Under the pieces are notes generated by a model. It searched no databases, had not been told where the DNA came from, and worked only from the letters and a program-made list of their open reading frames with translations. Position numbers and translations under genes: made by a program. DNA of 41,788 nucleotides from SZUA-36 sp964650905 (lineage in GTDB: Bacteria; Pseudomonadota; Gammaproteobacteria; Xanthomonadales; SZUA-36), in the NCBI GenBank assembly GCA_964650905.1, contig CAZYVH010000019.1:1-41788 (forward strand), given 5' to 3'. Shown piece by piece: positions 35,401-41,788 of this stretch. How positions within the stretch are numbered: position 1 is the stretch's first letter; each line of letters opens with the position of its first letter.

Positions 35401-36127
35401 AATCGTCACTGAAAAGTGGTTGACAGCACGTGCTACGATTGGAATCTTTCCTGCATCTGCACGCGTTGATGACGTGATCATTTACACGGATGCCAAGCGC
35501 ACCCAACAACGTCAGCATCTCAATTTTCTGCGCCAGCAAAAGGCCAAAGCCAGTGGCCGGTACAACCGCTGCCTAGCCGATTATATTGCGCCTGAATCTA
35601 CCGGTTTGGAAGACCACATCGGCCTGTTTGCCGTCACCACGGGTCTGGGCATTGAGAAGAAACTGGCTGAGTTTGAGCAGGCGCACGACGATTATTCTGC
35701 AATCATGCTCAAAGCGCTGGCGGATCGTCTGGCCGAAGCACTGGCTGAGTATTCACATCGCCTGTTGCGGTGCAAGTTGTGGGCCTATGACCCAACCGAA
35801 TCGCTCGCCAACCCTGAGCTGATTGCTGAGAAATACCGTGGCATACGCCCGGCCCCCGGTTACCCCGCCTGCCCGGACCACAGTGAAAAAGAGAAAATCT
35901 TCGCCCTGCTCGATGCAGCAGAAAATTCGCACATGCAATTAACCGGTGGCTACGCTATGTTACCGGCGGCGTCCGTATGCGGTTATTACTTTGCTCACCC
36001 GCAAAGTGAGTACTTCGTGGTCGGAAATATCCAGGAAGACCAATTGGAGGATTACGCGCGGCGGAAAAAACTGACGATCGAAGCCACCCGGCGCTTATTG
36101 GCAGCGAATATTGATATTGTCAGCTAA
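32417..36127 (+). CDS. metH: Cobalamin-dependent methionine synthase
   Basis: Transfers a methyl group from methyltetrahydrofolate to homocysteine through cobalamin. The 1236 residues keep all modules: homocysteine domain (VLDGAMGTMIQ, zinc cysteines including Cys317-Cys318 in GGCCGTTPAHI), pterin domain (FVNVGERTNVTGS, QIIDINMDEG), B12 domain with the cobalt-ligand His767 in KGDVHDIGKNIV and GLSGLITPSLEEM, and the C-terminal reactivation domain (RGIRPAPGYPACPDHSEK). It follows the ArsR-methyltransferase gene closely and is probably in the same transcript. I see no cobalamin riboswitch upstream. The gene ends just before the palindromic repeat. Confidence 0.98.
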   Translation: MYSQPYKNPQDIARLQKMMSERILVLDGAMGTMIQQFEFTEKDFRGQRFGEHPQSLRGNNDLLTLTRPETITAIHRGFAKAGADLLETNTFNSTSISQADYGLQSLVGELNTAAAKLARSIADEFTRLTPDKPRYVVGSLGPTNRTASLSPDVSRPDFRNISFAQLRQAYAEATRGLIEGGSDLLMVETIFDTLNCKAALVGIDDVFDEFGYRLPVMISGTITDASGRTLSGQTVAAFWNSVRHAKPISIGLNCALGATELRPWLQELAHVAECPVSAHPNAGLPNELGEYDDTPEHMATLMKAFADEGLLNIAGGCCGTTPAHIKAMAQALEKHQPRGTPPAVPYCRLAGLEPLTITPELNFVNVGERTNVTGSAVFRRLIQADDFDAALDVARQQIDNGAQIIDINMDEGLLDGVAVMTRFLHLIASEPDISRVPVMLDSSRWDVLEAGLACLQGKGVVNSISLKEGEAAFLERAKTILRFGAAVIVMAFDEDGQADSLEKRVSICKRAWKLLTQEVGFPPEDIIFDPNIFAVATGIEAHNSYGLDFIKATQRIKQACPGVLISGGVSNISFSFRGQQRLREAIHSVFLYHAIHAGMDMGIVNAGQLEVYDEIDPGLRDAVEDVVLNRRQDSTERLLAIAQSFQGTGKATINDDAWRKGCVEERLQHALIKGINTYIVEDVEEARQASARALDVIEGPLMDAMNIIGDLFGDGRMFLPQVVKSARVMKQAVAVLVPYIEEEKQRSGDTSQRLPRILMATVKGDVHDIGKNIVAVVLKCNNFEIIDLGVMVSAEEILATARREVVDIIGLSGLITPSLEEMRHVAAEMQRRGLQQPLMIGGATTSPMHTALRIDPAYANGVFWVKDASRAVGVARKLCNPEERCKLTKIVAADYTAMRERRRKGSSRQPPVNLEAARANAFLPDWKKDEVNQPAQSGLHVLDTIDLAELVPLIDWTPFFQTWELQGRYPDILDDMHKGEAARSLFADARTMLQKIVTEKWLTARATIGIFPASARVDDVIIYTDAKRTQQRQHLNFLRQQKAKASGRYNRCLADYIAPESTGLEDHIGLFAVTTGLGIEKKLAEFEQAHDDYSAIMLKALADRLAEALAEYSHRLLRCKLWAYDPTESLANPELIAEKYRGIRPAPGYPACPDHSEKEKIFALLDAAENSHMQLTGGYAMLPAASVCGYYFAHPQSEYFVVGNIQEDQLEDYARRKKLTIEATRRLLAANIDIVS

Positions 36128-36144
36128 CCAACTGGTTAAATGGA

Positions 36145-36256
36145 GGGATGGTGGTTAGCTGCCTATGGGACACGTTCTAGTGTACTGGCCATCCATGGTC
36201 ACTCGATAATCCGTTCCCGACGGATTACGGTCCCATAGGCGGCCAACCGCCATCCC
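36145..36256. repeat. Large palindromic element, copy A (MITE/REP-like)
   Basis: A 112-bp element with 27-bp inverted ends: 36145-36171 against 36230-36256 match at 24 of 27 positions, and the three mismatches would be G-U pairs in RNA. Inside are a perfect 8-bp hairpin (TAATCCGT 36207-36214 with ACGGATTA 36220-36227) and a CCATnnATGG-like palindrome. It sits in the gap between metH and the convergent YaiL-like gene. Its left arm is related to copy B at 24112. No transposase or clear target duplication was seen. Confidence 0.85.
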
Positions 36257-36305
36257 ACATAGTTCAAAACAAAATACTCAAGTACGCCATTTGCGGCACT
36301 GACAC

Positions 36306-36833
36306 CTACCAGATCAAATCATCCGGCACCGGGTGATCCTGGTCATCCTGATCGCCCTGCCCCAGTAAATCCGGCACGTGCTCCGGCGCAATTTTTTCTA
36401 CCGCCTTGACCTGATCGGCGGGCAGCAAATGGTAGCTGCCGCGCAGGTAGACGACGCCCAGCTCGCCTGCATTGATAGCTTCAATTTGCTGACGCGTTGC
36501 CAACACACTGCGGATGCGGCCTTTATAAAGGAAATTCCGTTTGCAGTCCGCGCTCTCGTCACGCAAGGCGTGCGCTTTGACCAGTGAACGAATTTCCTGG
36601 TTGATCTGTCGCTGCCGGCGTTCACGTTCACGTTTTTCAGCCTGAGCCCGCGACTTGGCCCGGCGTTCTTCCTGTTCACGAATCCGAAAAGCCTGATCCA
36701 GTGAAATCTCATCACTGGTCAGCTTGTTTTTGGTCGTGTTTTTTTGAACCCTGTCAGTCCGGTCGGACTTCTGACTCTTCTGCCTGGGTGTCAGGCCAAG
36801 GGCCAGCAATTGATCTTTCAGGCTTTCGCTCAT
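36306..36833 (-). CDS. YaiL-like protein, DUF2058
   Basis: A 175-residue protein of the DUF2058 family, described as nucleoprotein or polynucleotide-associated in annotations, with no proven reaction. It opens SLKDQLLALGLTPRQKSQK, has a long charged, probably coiled-coil section of Arg, Glu and Gln (near residues 50-85), then RNFLYKGRIRSVLATRQQIEAINAGELGVVYLRGSYHLLPADQV, the recognisable family core, and an acidic tail. It is convergent with metH across the palindromic element. Confidence 0.85.
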   Translation of the reverse strand: MSESLKDQLLALGLTPRQKSQKSDRTDRVQKNTTKNKLTSDEISLDQAFRIREQEERRAKSRAQAEKRERERRQRQINQEIRSLVKAHALRDESADCKRNFLYKGRIRSVLATRQQIEAINAGELGVVYLRGSYHLLPADQVKAVEKIAPEHVPDLLGQGDQDDQDHPVPDDLIW

Positions 36834-36956
36834 GCTTGTTCAATAAAATCTTGAAAGTGGTGGCATGACCGGAATTGTCGGCACCCCAGGGCAGATTAAA
36901 ACAGACCCCAGAAACAACCCCGGTCACACCATGGTCTTTCGGCGCGTCAGTTTATC

Positions 36957-36975
36957 GCAAGCCTTGCAGGCTTGC
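36957..36975. other. Perfect 7-bp hairpin between the DUF2058 and FKBP genes
   Basis: GCAAGCC, loop TTGCA, GGCTTGC, located 26 bases past the stop of the FKBP isomerase gene. It may stop transcription of that gene, but no T-run follows on the minus strand. The remainder of 36834-37001 shows nothing I recognise. Confidence 0.4.
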
Positions 36976-37001
36976 ACCCATCAGTGACGTACCAGGACGC
37001 C

Positions 37002-37694
37002 TTATTCAGCTTTTTCAATACTCAGCAATTCAACCTCGAAGATCAATGTAGAATTAGGTGGTATAGGGCCGCCACCATTCTCACCGTAAGCCAGTTCTGG
37101 TTTGACATAAAACACAAATTTGCTGCCAACCGGCATCAACTGCACCCCTTCTGTCCAGCCAGGTATCACCCGATTGAGGGCGAAGGAAACGGGTTCATTA
37201 CGGGCATAGGAACTGTCAAACTCGGTACCATCCACTAACGTTCCGCGGTAATTGACCTTGACCGTATCAGTTGCTTTGGGAATGTCGCCATCACCCATTC
37301 TCAATACTTTGTACTGAAGGCCACTGGACGTACTCTTGACCCCTTCTTTTGTCTTGTTCCGGGTCAGAAATTCTTGACCTTCGACCTGGTTTTTGGCACC
37401 TACTTCAGCCTTCTTTGCTGCCTGTGCCTGCTTTCTTTTCTCAACATACGCCTGACGAATGGTAGCAGCTTCTTCCTTCGTCATGGCAGGTGGCTCGTCA
37501 TTGAAGGTGGTCACGATGGCCTCCACCAAAGTATCAATGTCCACATCACTGGCCTGTTTCCTCAATGACTGGCCAATATCCATGCCAATGATATAACCCA
37601 GCTTTTGTTCATCCGTGTTCAGTTCTGTGGCCCAGACGTTGAAAGAGAGACCTGCGGTTGCCAAAACGAACCCGCAGAATTTAATAAAATTCAT
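37002..37694 (-). CDS. Periplasmic FKBP-type peptidyl-prolyl isomerase (FkpA/Mip type)
   Basis: Isomerase-chaperone for envelope proteins. The 230 residues start with a signal peptide (NFIKFCGFVLATAGLSFNVWA), then an N-terminal dimerisation domain beginning DEQKLGYIIGMDIGQSLRKQ, a long Lys/Ala helix and a C-terminal FKBP domain with VKVNYRGTLVDGTEFDSSY, VIPGWTEGVQLMPVG and PELAYGENGGGPIPPNSTLIFEVEL. ATG at 37694 has AGGAG upstream; the open frame extends further but codes no likely protein. A sigma-E-like promoter precedes it; E. coli fkpA is a known sigma-E target. Confidence 0.93.
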   Translation of the reverse strand: MNFIKFCGFVLATAGLSFNVWATELNTDEQKLGYIIGMDIGQSLRKQASDVDIDTLVEAIVTTFNDEPPAMTKEEAATIRQAYVEKRKQAQAAKKAEVGAKNQVEGQEFLTRNKTKEGVKSTSSGLQYKVLRMGDGDIPKATDTVKVNYRGTLVDGTEFDSSYARNEPVSFALNRVIPGWTEGVQLMPVGSKFVFYVKPELAYGENGGGPIPPNSTLIFEVELLSIEKAE

Positions 37695-37737
37695 ACCTTG
37701 ATTGCTCCTGTTAAATGGAGTGCGAATTGTCCACTTA

Positions 37738-37766
37738 ACAGACCCCCGGTGCAATAAAAATGTTCC
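37738..37766 (-). promoter_or_regulatory. Sigma-E-type promoter of the FKBP isomerase gene
   Basis: Minus-strand GGAACAT (from 37766) and TCTGT (37742-37738), with 17 bases between GAACAT and TCTGT: five of six and four of five matches to GAACTT-N16/17-TCTGA. The predicted start, near 37732, lies about 38 bases before the ATG. A competing sigma-70 reading (TTGCAC-N17-GACAAT) overlaps it and is weaker. Confidence 0.5.
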
Positions 37767-37794
37767 CTTTGTCCCGATGCACTAAACTCGCTTG

Positions 37795-39198
37795 ATGAAC
37801 ACACTCATTGCGACACTTGTTTTTTACCAATTGTTGCTGCTGGCTATCGGATGGTGGGCAAGCCGCCGGACAGTGGATAATGAAGACTTTTACCTGGGCG
37901 GGCGCAAGCTCGGTGCGGGCGTGGCTGCTCTGAGCGCCTCGGCGAGTTCATCTTCCGCCTGGAGCCTGCTGGGTGTTTCCGGTGCAGCCTTTAACTGGGG
38001 CCTGCCCGCAATCTGGCTCATCCCTTCCACCTTGCTGGGCTTTTTTATCAACTGGTATTGGCTCGCACCCAGGATGTGGCGACAAAGCCGTGACAATCAT
38101 GCACTGACATTGACCGAGTTTCTGGCTGGCCCTTTGACCGACCCCGCGCGCAAATCCATCATGCGTATCGGTTCCGGTGTGATCCTGTTTTCATTCACGT
38201 TTTACATTGCGGCCCAGTTCCAGGCAGCCGGCAGCACATTTTCCAGCGCGTTTGGTATCGAGCCGGCTGCCGCCATCGTCCTGGGCGCTGCCATCGTACT
38301 CGCTTACGTCATGCTCGGTGGGTTTTGGGCGGCCAGTATTACCGACGGGTTACAAGGCATCCTGATGGCAATGAGTGCCATTTTACTACCGATCATCGCC
38401 TTATTTTCTGTCGGTGGACCGGTCGTACTGACACACAGCCTTGAGGCAGAGGGTCTGACGACACTGGCCACGTGGACAGGCCACGAAAGCCTGGCCGCCA
38501 GTGCCGGCTTTGTGATCGGCCTGGCGGGTATTGGGCTGGGATATCCGGGTCAACCCCACGTGGTAAACCGTTTTATGGCGATGGAAGACCACCAGGCAAT
38601 TCCCACAGCAAGACTGATCGCCATTGGCTGGGCAGTCATCATTTACACCGGTATGGTCGTGCTGGGTTGGTGTGGGCGCATCCTCGTGTCAGCCCTGGGT
38701 AATGGCGAGGAGGTGCTGTTCGCGCTGGCCACGCTGTTGTTGCCATCCATCCTTGCCGGGATCATGGTTTCGGCTATTCTGTCCGCCATCATGTCAACCA
38801 CCGACAGCCAGTTACTGGTCGCCGCTGCCAGCGTCAGTCACGATTTGAGCAATGGCAGAACCGCAACCCGGGAAACGCTGAAACAGGCACGTTTTGTTGT
38901 CCTGGTGATCGGTGCGGTGGCCGTTGCGCTGGCCCTGTTTTCACCGCAGGCGATATTCAGCCGTGTACTGTTTGCCTGGCAGGCGTTGGCCGCCGCGTTC
39001 GGGCCGCTTTTGATCGTCACACTGTGGCGCGGACCGGTCCGGCCTGCCTGGCGTATTGCCGCCATGAGTACAGGTTTTATTCTGACGGTCATCCTCAGTT
39101 GGAGTACCGTCACACCGGGTGATATCGCCGAACGCTATATCCCGATGCTGCTGACCCTTGTCCTCGCACTGTGGGGAACCTGCAAAAACCCTGCTTGA
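37795..39198 (+). CDS. Sodium:solute symporter family transporter
   Basis: A 467-residue inner-membrane protein of the SSS family (PutP-like fold), coupling sodium entry to uptake of a small solute. It is hydrophobic throughout with about 12-13 predicted helices. Family marks are DNEDFYLGGRKLGAGVAALSASASSSSAWSLLG near the N terminus (FYLGGR), GFWAASITDGLQGILMAMSAILLP and GLGYPGQPHVVNRFMAMED, which matches the proline-permease region. Proline is therefore the best guess but not proven. A TTG one codon earlier is an alternative start. Its start is divergent from the FKBP gene. Confidence 0.88.
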   Translation: MNTLIATLVFYQLLLLAIGWWASRRTVDNEDFYLGGRKLGAGVAALSASASSSSAWSLLGVSGAAFNWGLPAIWLIPSTLLGFFINWYWLAPRMWRQSRDNHALTLTEFLAGPLTDPARKSIMRIGSGVILFSFTFYIAAQFQAAGSTFSSAFGIEPAAAIVLGAAIVLAYVMLGGFWAASITDGLQGILMAMSAILLPIIALFSVGGPVVLTHSLEAEGLTTLATWTGHESLAASAGFVIGLAGIGLGYPGQPHVVNRFMAMEDHQAIPTARLIAIGWAVIIYTGMVVLGWCGRILVSALGNGEEVLFALATLLLPSILAGIMVSAILSAIMSTTDSQLLVAAASVSHDLSNGRTATRETLKQARFVVLVIGAVAVALALFSPQAIFSRVLFAWQALAAAFGPLLIVTLWRGPVRPAWRIAAMSTGFILTVILSWSTVTPGDIAERYIPMLLTLVLALWGTCKNPA

Positions 39199-39274
39199 TA
39201 CGCATTGCTCCTTACATTTCAATATCATCCACAAACCCGATCCAGGCCTGCTTTTACGAAAGTCATAAAATCGC

Positions 39275-39302
39275 TTGCAATTGTACTTTATAGTGTTATA
39301 CT
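39275..39302 (+). promoter_or_regulatory. Promoter of the GntR/ABC operon
   Basis: TTGCAA (39275-39280), a 16-base spacer and TATACT (39297-39302). The start would be near 39309, about 40 bases before the small-peptide ATG. The -10 overlaps an inverted repeat, described next. Confidence 0.6.
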
Positions 39303-39316
39303 TCACTACAACACTA
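39291..39316 (+). promoter_or_regulatory. Candidate GntR/YtrA operator
   Basis: A perfect 7-bp inverted repeat, TAGTGTT and AACACTA, with a 12-base spacer, covering the -10 and probable start of the operon that encodes a YtrA-type repressor. Placement fits autorepression. Binding by this regulator is inferred from position only. Confidence 0.55.
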
Positions 39317-39348
39317 ACATTTGATTGATGCCTTTACGAGAGGTGGAC

Positions 39349-39579
39349 ATGATGAAACTATTCACACGACACAGATTACGTATTCCTAACCAGCTGGCGA
39401 TGCTGGCAGCAGTATTGTTGCTGGTGAGCAGTGTTGTGGGCTATGAAAGCCAGCAAACTGCCTCGTCCTCCGCGCCAGAGGCAATACCGGCGGCGACCAA
39501 GCGCGTGGACAGTGATGATACTGCCAGGCGCCGGGCCAAGGGTCTCAACCTCGGTTTACTCTTGTTTCGCCGCGGTTGA
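39349..39579 (+). CDS. Small membrane or secreted peptide of unknown function
   Basis: A 76-residue protein I do not recognise. It begins MMKLFTRHRLRIPNQ, then a hydrophobic segment (LAMLAAVLLLVSSVVG, near residues 17-32), a Ser/Ala/Pro linker and a basic end (ARRRAKGLNLGLLLFRRG). It has a strong ribosome site (GAGAGGTGG) and is the first gene after the operon promoter, 39 bases before the gntR gene, so it is almost certainly co-transcribed with the ABC system. A signal peptide or one membrane anchor is possible. The basic, leucine-rich tail could be an amphipathic helix. Confidence 0.7.
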   Translation: MMKLFTRHRLRIPNQLAMLAAVLLLVSSVVGYESQQTASSSAPEAIPAATKRVDSDDTARRRAKGLNLGLLLFRRG

Positions 39580-39618
39580 GGGCATGGAGCTAACCCACCC
39601 CCTCACGTCCAAGCTGAC

Positions 39619-39993
39619 ATGACCGTCCAATGGAATGACAGCCAGCCAATTTACTGGCAATTGAAAGAGCGCACCATCGCCATGATCCTGGACGGTACCT
39701 TGGCAGAAGGTAATGCCCTGCCCTCGGTGCGCACGGTGGCGGCTGATTTTCAACTCAACCCAATCACGGTGTCAAAATCCTACCAGGCTTTGGTCGATGA
39801 CGGCCTGGTCGAAAAACGGCGCGGTCTGGGTATGTTTGTTCGCACGGGCGCACGCCAGCAACTGATTGAGAGCGAAAGACAAAAATTTATTCTCAAAGAA
39901 TGGCCCGCAACGCTGAAACGTATCCAACAACTCAAGCTGGACATTTCTGATCTACTCGAGTCCGTCCCGGAAGCAAAGGATCCATCTTTATGA
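39619..39993 (+). CDS. GntR-family transcriptional regulator, YtrA subfamily
   Basis: A 124-residue protein: an N-terminal winged helix (PIYWQLKERTIAMILDGTLAEGNALPSVRTVAADFQLNPITVSKSYQALVDDGLVEKRRGLGMFV) and a short helical C terminus without a ligand-binding domain, as in YtrA/YhcF regulators. Such proteins usually repress the ABC transporter operon that contains them and respond to cell-envelope stress in Gram-positive models. Its stop overlaps the ATPase start by 4 bases. Confidence 0.93.
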   Translation: MTVQWNDSQPIYWQLKERTIAMILDGTLAEGNALPSVRTVAADFQLNPITVSKSYQALVDDGLVEKRRGLGMFVRTGARQQLIESERQKFILKEWPATLKRIQQLKLDISDLLESVPEAKDPSL

Positions 39994-40847
39994 ATTACGT
40001 CATAGAAGCCCACGGTCTGACCAAGCGTTACAAACGCACTGTTGCCGTTGACCACATCGACCTGCAGATACCGGCAGGTCGCATTGTCGGTCTGATCGGT
40101 CCCAATGGCGCCGGGAAAACCTCGGCCCTGAAAGCCATACTCGGGCTGGCAACCTATGAGGGACAGTTGAGCGTACTGGGTAAAAGCCCTGCCAGGGACC
40201 GCGCGGCTTTGATGGAGGACGTTTGTTTCATTGCGGACGTTGCGGTTCTGCCCCGTTGGATACGCGTCTGGCAACTGATGGATTTGGCGGCGGACATCCA
40301 CCCGAAATTCAATCGTGACAAATGCCTTCAATACCTTTCCACGACCAGGGTGACTGCGGAGCAAAGGGTCAAACAATTATCCAAGGGTATGGTGGCGCAG
40401 TTACACCTGGCCATTGTCATGGCCATCGATGTCAGCTTACTGGTACTGGACGAACCCACCCTGGGTCTCGACATCCTCTATCGCAAGCAGTTTTATACCA
40501 ACCTGCTGAACGATTTTTTTGACGAACAGCGTACCATCGTCATTACCACCCACCAGGTGGAAGAGGTCGAGCACATCCTCAGTGATCTGATTTTCATACA
40601 GGACGGCCACATTGCCTTGAATTGCAGCATGGAGGAGGTCCAGGAACGCTATTCCGAATTGATGGTTGCACCGGACAATGCCGCGGCAGCGCGCGTCCTG
40701 CAGCCATTGAATGAGCGTGAATTATTCGGCCGGCATATCTTCCTGTTCGACAGGGGAAACCGCGAACAATTAGAGGCGCTCGGTGAACTACGCACCCCTA
40801 GCGTTGCTGACCTGTTTGTAGCTACCATGAATAGAGGTGTGGCATGA
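39990..40847 (+). CDS. ABC transporter ATP-binding protein
   Basis: A 285-residue ATPase. Walker A is GPNGAGKTS (near residues 37-45), the signature is LSKGM in place of LSGGQ (a variant common in YtrB/drug-export types), Walker B is LLVLDEPTLGLD and the switch His is in TTHQVEEVEH. The C-terminal part is an extra domain of about 70 residues. It overlaps gntR and the permease by 4 bases each, so the subunits are co-translated. Confidence 0.94.
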   Translation: MNYVIEAHGLTKRYKRTVAVDHIDLQIPAGRIVGLIGPNGAGKTSALKAILGLATYEGQLSVLGKSPARDRAALMEDVCFIADVAVLPRWIRVWQLMDLAADIHPKFNRDKCLQYLSTTRVTAEQRVKQLSKGMVAQLHLAIVMAIDVSLLVLDEPTLGLDILYRKQFYTNLLNDFFDEQRTIVITTHQVEEVEHILSDLIFIQDGHIALNCSMEEVQERYSELMVAPDNAAAARVLQPLNERELFGRHIFLFDRGNREQLEALGELRTPSVADLFVATMNRGVA

Positions 40848-41788
40848 AACGTCTGGCAGCACTGATCAAGCGGGAATTCTGGGAAAACAAGGGTGCATTT
40901 CGCACCACGCCACTGGTGATTGGTGGTATTTATATCGCTGTCATGTTGATGTTCATCATCACCTTCAATCATTTCGACAACGAATTCCAGACACTCAGGG
41001 AGTTGATTCATTTTGTCGCCCGGCAGGATGTCAGTATTCGTAGCAAGTTTATCTATGAGACGACGCTGGCGATGTCCACGATGTTTTCAGTGGTCCTGGC
41101 CTTTGTCGTGTTTTTCTACCTCTTGGGTTCTTTGTATGATGACCGCAAGGACCGCAGCATACTATTCTGGAAGTCCCTGCCAGCTTCCGATACGCTGACG
41201 ATCGGCTCAAAACTGCTTTCGGCCATGGTGGTTGCACCACTCATCTTCTGGGTGATTTACGTCTTGATCCACATCGTCATCATGCTGATTTCCTCGATCG
41301 TGGTGCTGTCTCTGGGCGAAAACCCGTGGACACTGTTCCTTGGTATCAGCAATCCGTTCAAAGCCTGGAGCCTGGTATTGGCGAGCTATATGGCGCAATC
41401 GGTATGGGCGTTGCCCTTATATGGCTGGCTGATGCTGGTCTCAGCCTTCGCACCACGCATACCGCTGTTATTTGCGACACTGCCACCGGTGGTATTTGCA
41501 GTCTTACAGGTATGGATCACCTTTCTGCAAACGTTTACGCTGCAGAAAAACCTGTTTGGCGTCATCGGTAACTGGTTTGCCAATAGCCCTTTGATCATGT
41601 CAGCGGATAACCACGGTCATGACATCGCGGCACTGGGTATACCGATCAGCAGCGCCTTCGATCACGATGTGTCTGTTGCCAATATGCTGGACCGTTTGTT
41701 TTCCACCGATATGCTGATCGGCCTCATCATTGCCGCCATTTTCCTGACAGTTGCCTTATGGTTGAGGCATCGTGCGACCGACGGTTAA
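40844..41788 (+). CDS. ABC transporter permease, ABC-2/YtrC-like
   Basis: A 314-residue membrane protein with about six predicted helices: near residues 26-42 (PLVIGGIYIAVMLMFII), 75-98, 122-148, 173-200, 205-227 and 285-308. The segment between helices 1 and 2 is a larger loop. It should form the channel for the neighbouring ATPase; direction of transport is presumably export. The substrate is unknown. The TAA stop is at the last base of the window, so the gene is complete but anything downstream is not seen. Confidence 0.88.
   Translation: MKRLAALIKREFWENKGAFRTTPLVIGGIYIAVMLMFIITFNHFDNEFQTLRELIHFVARQDVSIRSKFIYETTLAMSTMFSVVLAFVVFFYLLGSLYDDRKDRSILFWKSLPASDTLTIGSKLLSAMVVAPLIFWVIYVLIHIVIMLISSIVVLSLGENPWTLFLGISNPFKAWSLVLASYMAQSVWALPLYGWLMLVSAFAPRIPLLFATLPPVVFAVLQVWITFLQTFTLQKNLFGVIGNWFANSPLIMSADNHGHDIAALGIPISSAFDHDVSVANMLDRLFSTDMLIGLIIAAIFLTVALWLRHRATDG

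Noticed and set aside
36125..36138. TAACCA/TGGTTA palindrome at the end of metH
   Set aside because: A 6-bp match with a 2-base centre that includes the stop codon; no T-run, and too short to call a terminator.

Overview
The window reads as a chromosomal segment of a gammaproteobacterium, probably from a draft or metagenome assembly because it contains a 100-N scaffold gap at 25345-25444. Evidence for the group is the gene order rpoE-rseA-rseB-rseC-degP(mucD)-lepA-lepB-DUF4845-rnc-era-recO-pdxJ (the Pseudomonas algU-mucABCD type), together with nagZ-hpt-methylthioinosine phosphorylase, FadH, YaiL/DUF2058 and a 1650-residue NAD-glutamate dehydrogenase. I cannot fix the genus. Almost all of the window is core metabolism and housekeeping; I see no phage, insertion sequence, CRISPR, tRNA or rRNA.

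Layout. 59-6264 (minus): ilvC with an upstream leader region, a small winged-helix regulator with its own strong promoter, and a tightly overlapping run rlmD-nagZ-hpt-MTI phosphorylase-fadH (rlmD itself extends to 7627). 7703-18267 (minus): the sigma-E envelope-stress operon followed by signal peptidase, RNase III, Era, RecO and PdxJ. 18657-23997 (plus): AmaB-type aldehyde dehydrogenase, pyrD-murB and a secreted M28 peptidase. 24305-31237 (minus): a 5'-nucleotidase, a tandem repeat interrupted by the assembly gap, then nadK overlapping the giant NAD-glutamate dehydrogenase. 31470-36127 (plus): a fused ArsR regulator/SAM-methyltransferase and metH. 36145-36256 is a large palindromic repeat element related to a second copy at 24112-24172. 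36306-37694 (minus): a YaiL-like protein and a periplasmic FKBP isomerase. 37795-41788 (plus): a sodium/solute symporter, then a GntR/YtrA-type operon made of a small membrane peptide, the repressor, an ABC ATPase and its permease.

Most notable signals. (1) Upstream of ilvC on the minus strand lies a complete-looking transcription attenuator: a promoter, a 29-codon leader ORF in which 16 residues are Leu, Val or Ile, a GC-rich terminator with a nine-T run just before the ilvC ribosome site, and a competing antiterminator strand placed where a ribosome finishing the leader peptide would cover it. (2) Two sigma-E-like promoters, one before rpoE and one before the FKBP isomerase, fit with the sigma-E operon in the same window. 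(3) A symmetric dyad stands immediately before the ArsR-methyltransferase/metH pair. (4) A 7-bp inverted repeat overlaps the -10 of the YtrA-type operon, which begins with an uncharacterised 76-residue peptide. (5) There are two copies of a dispersed palindromic repeat and a collapsed 22-bp tandem array.
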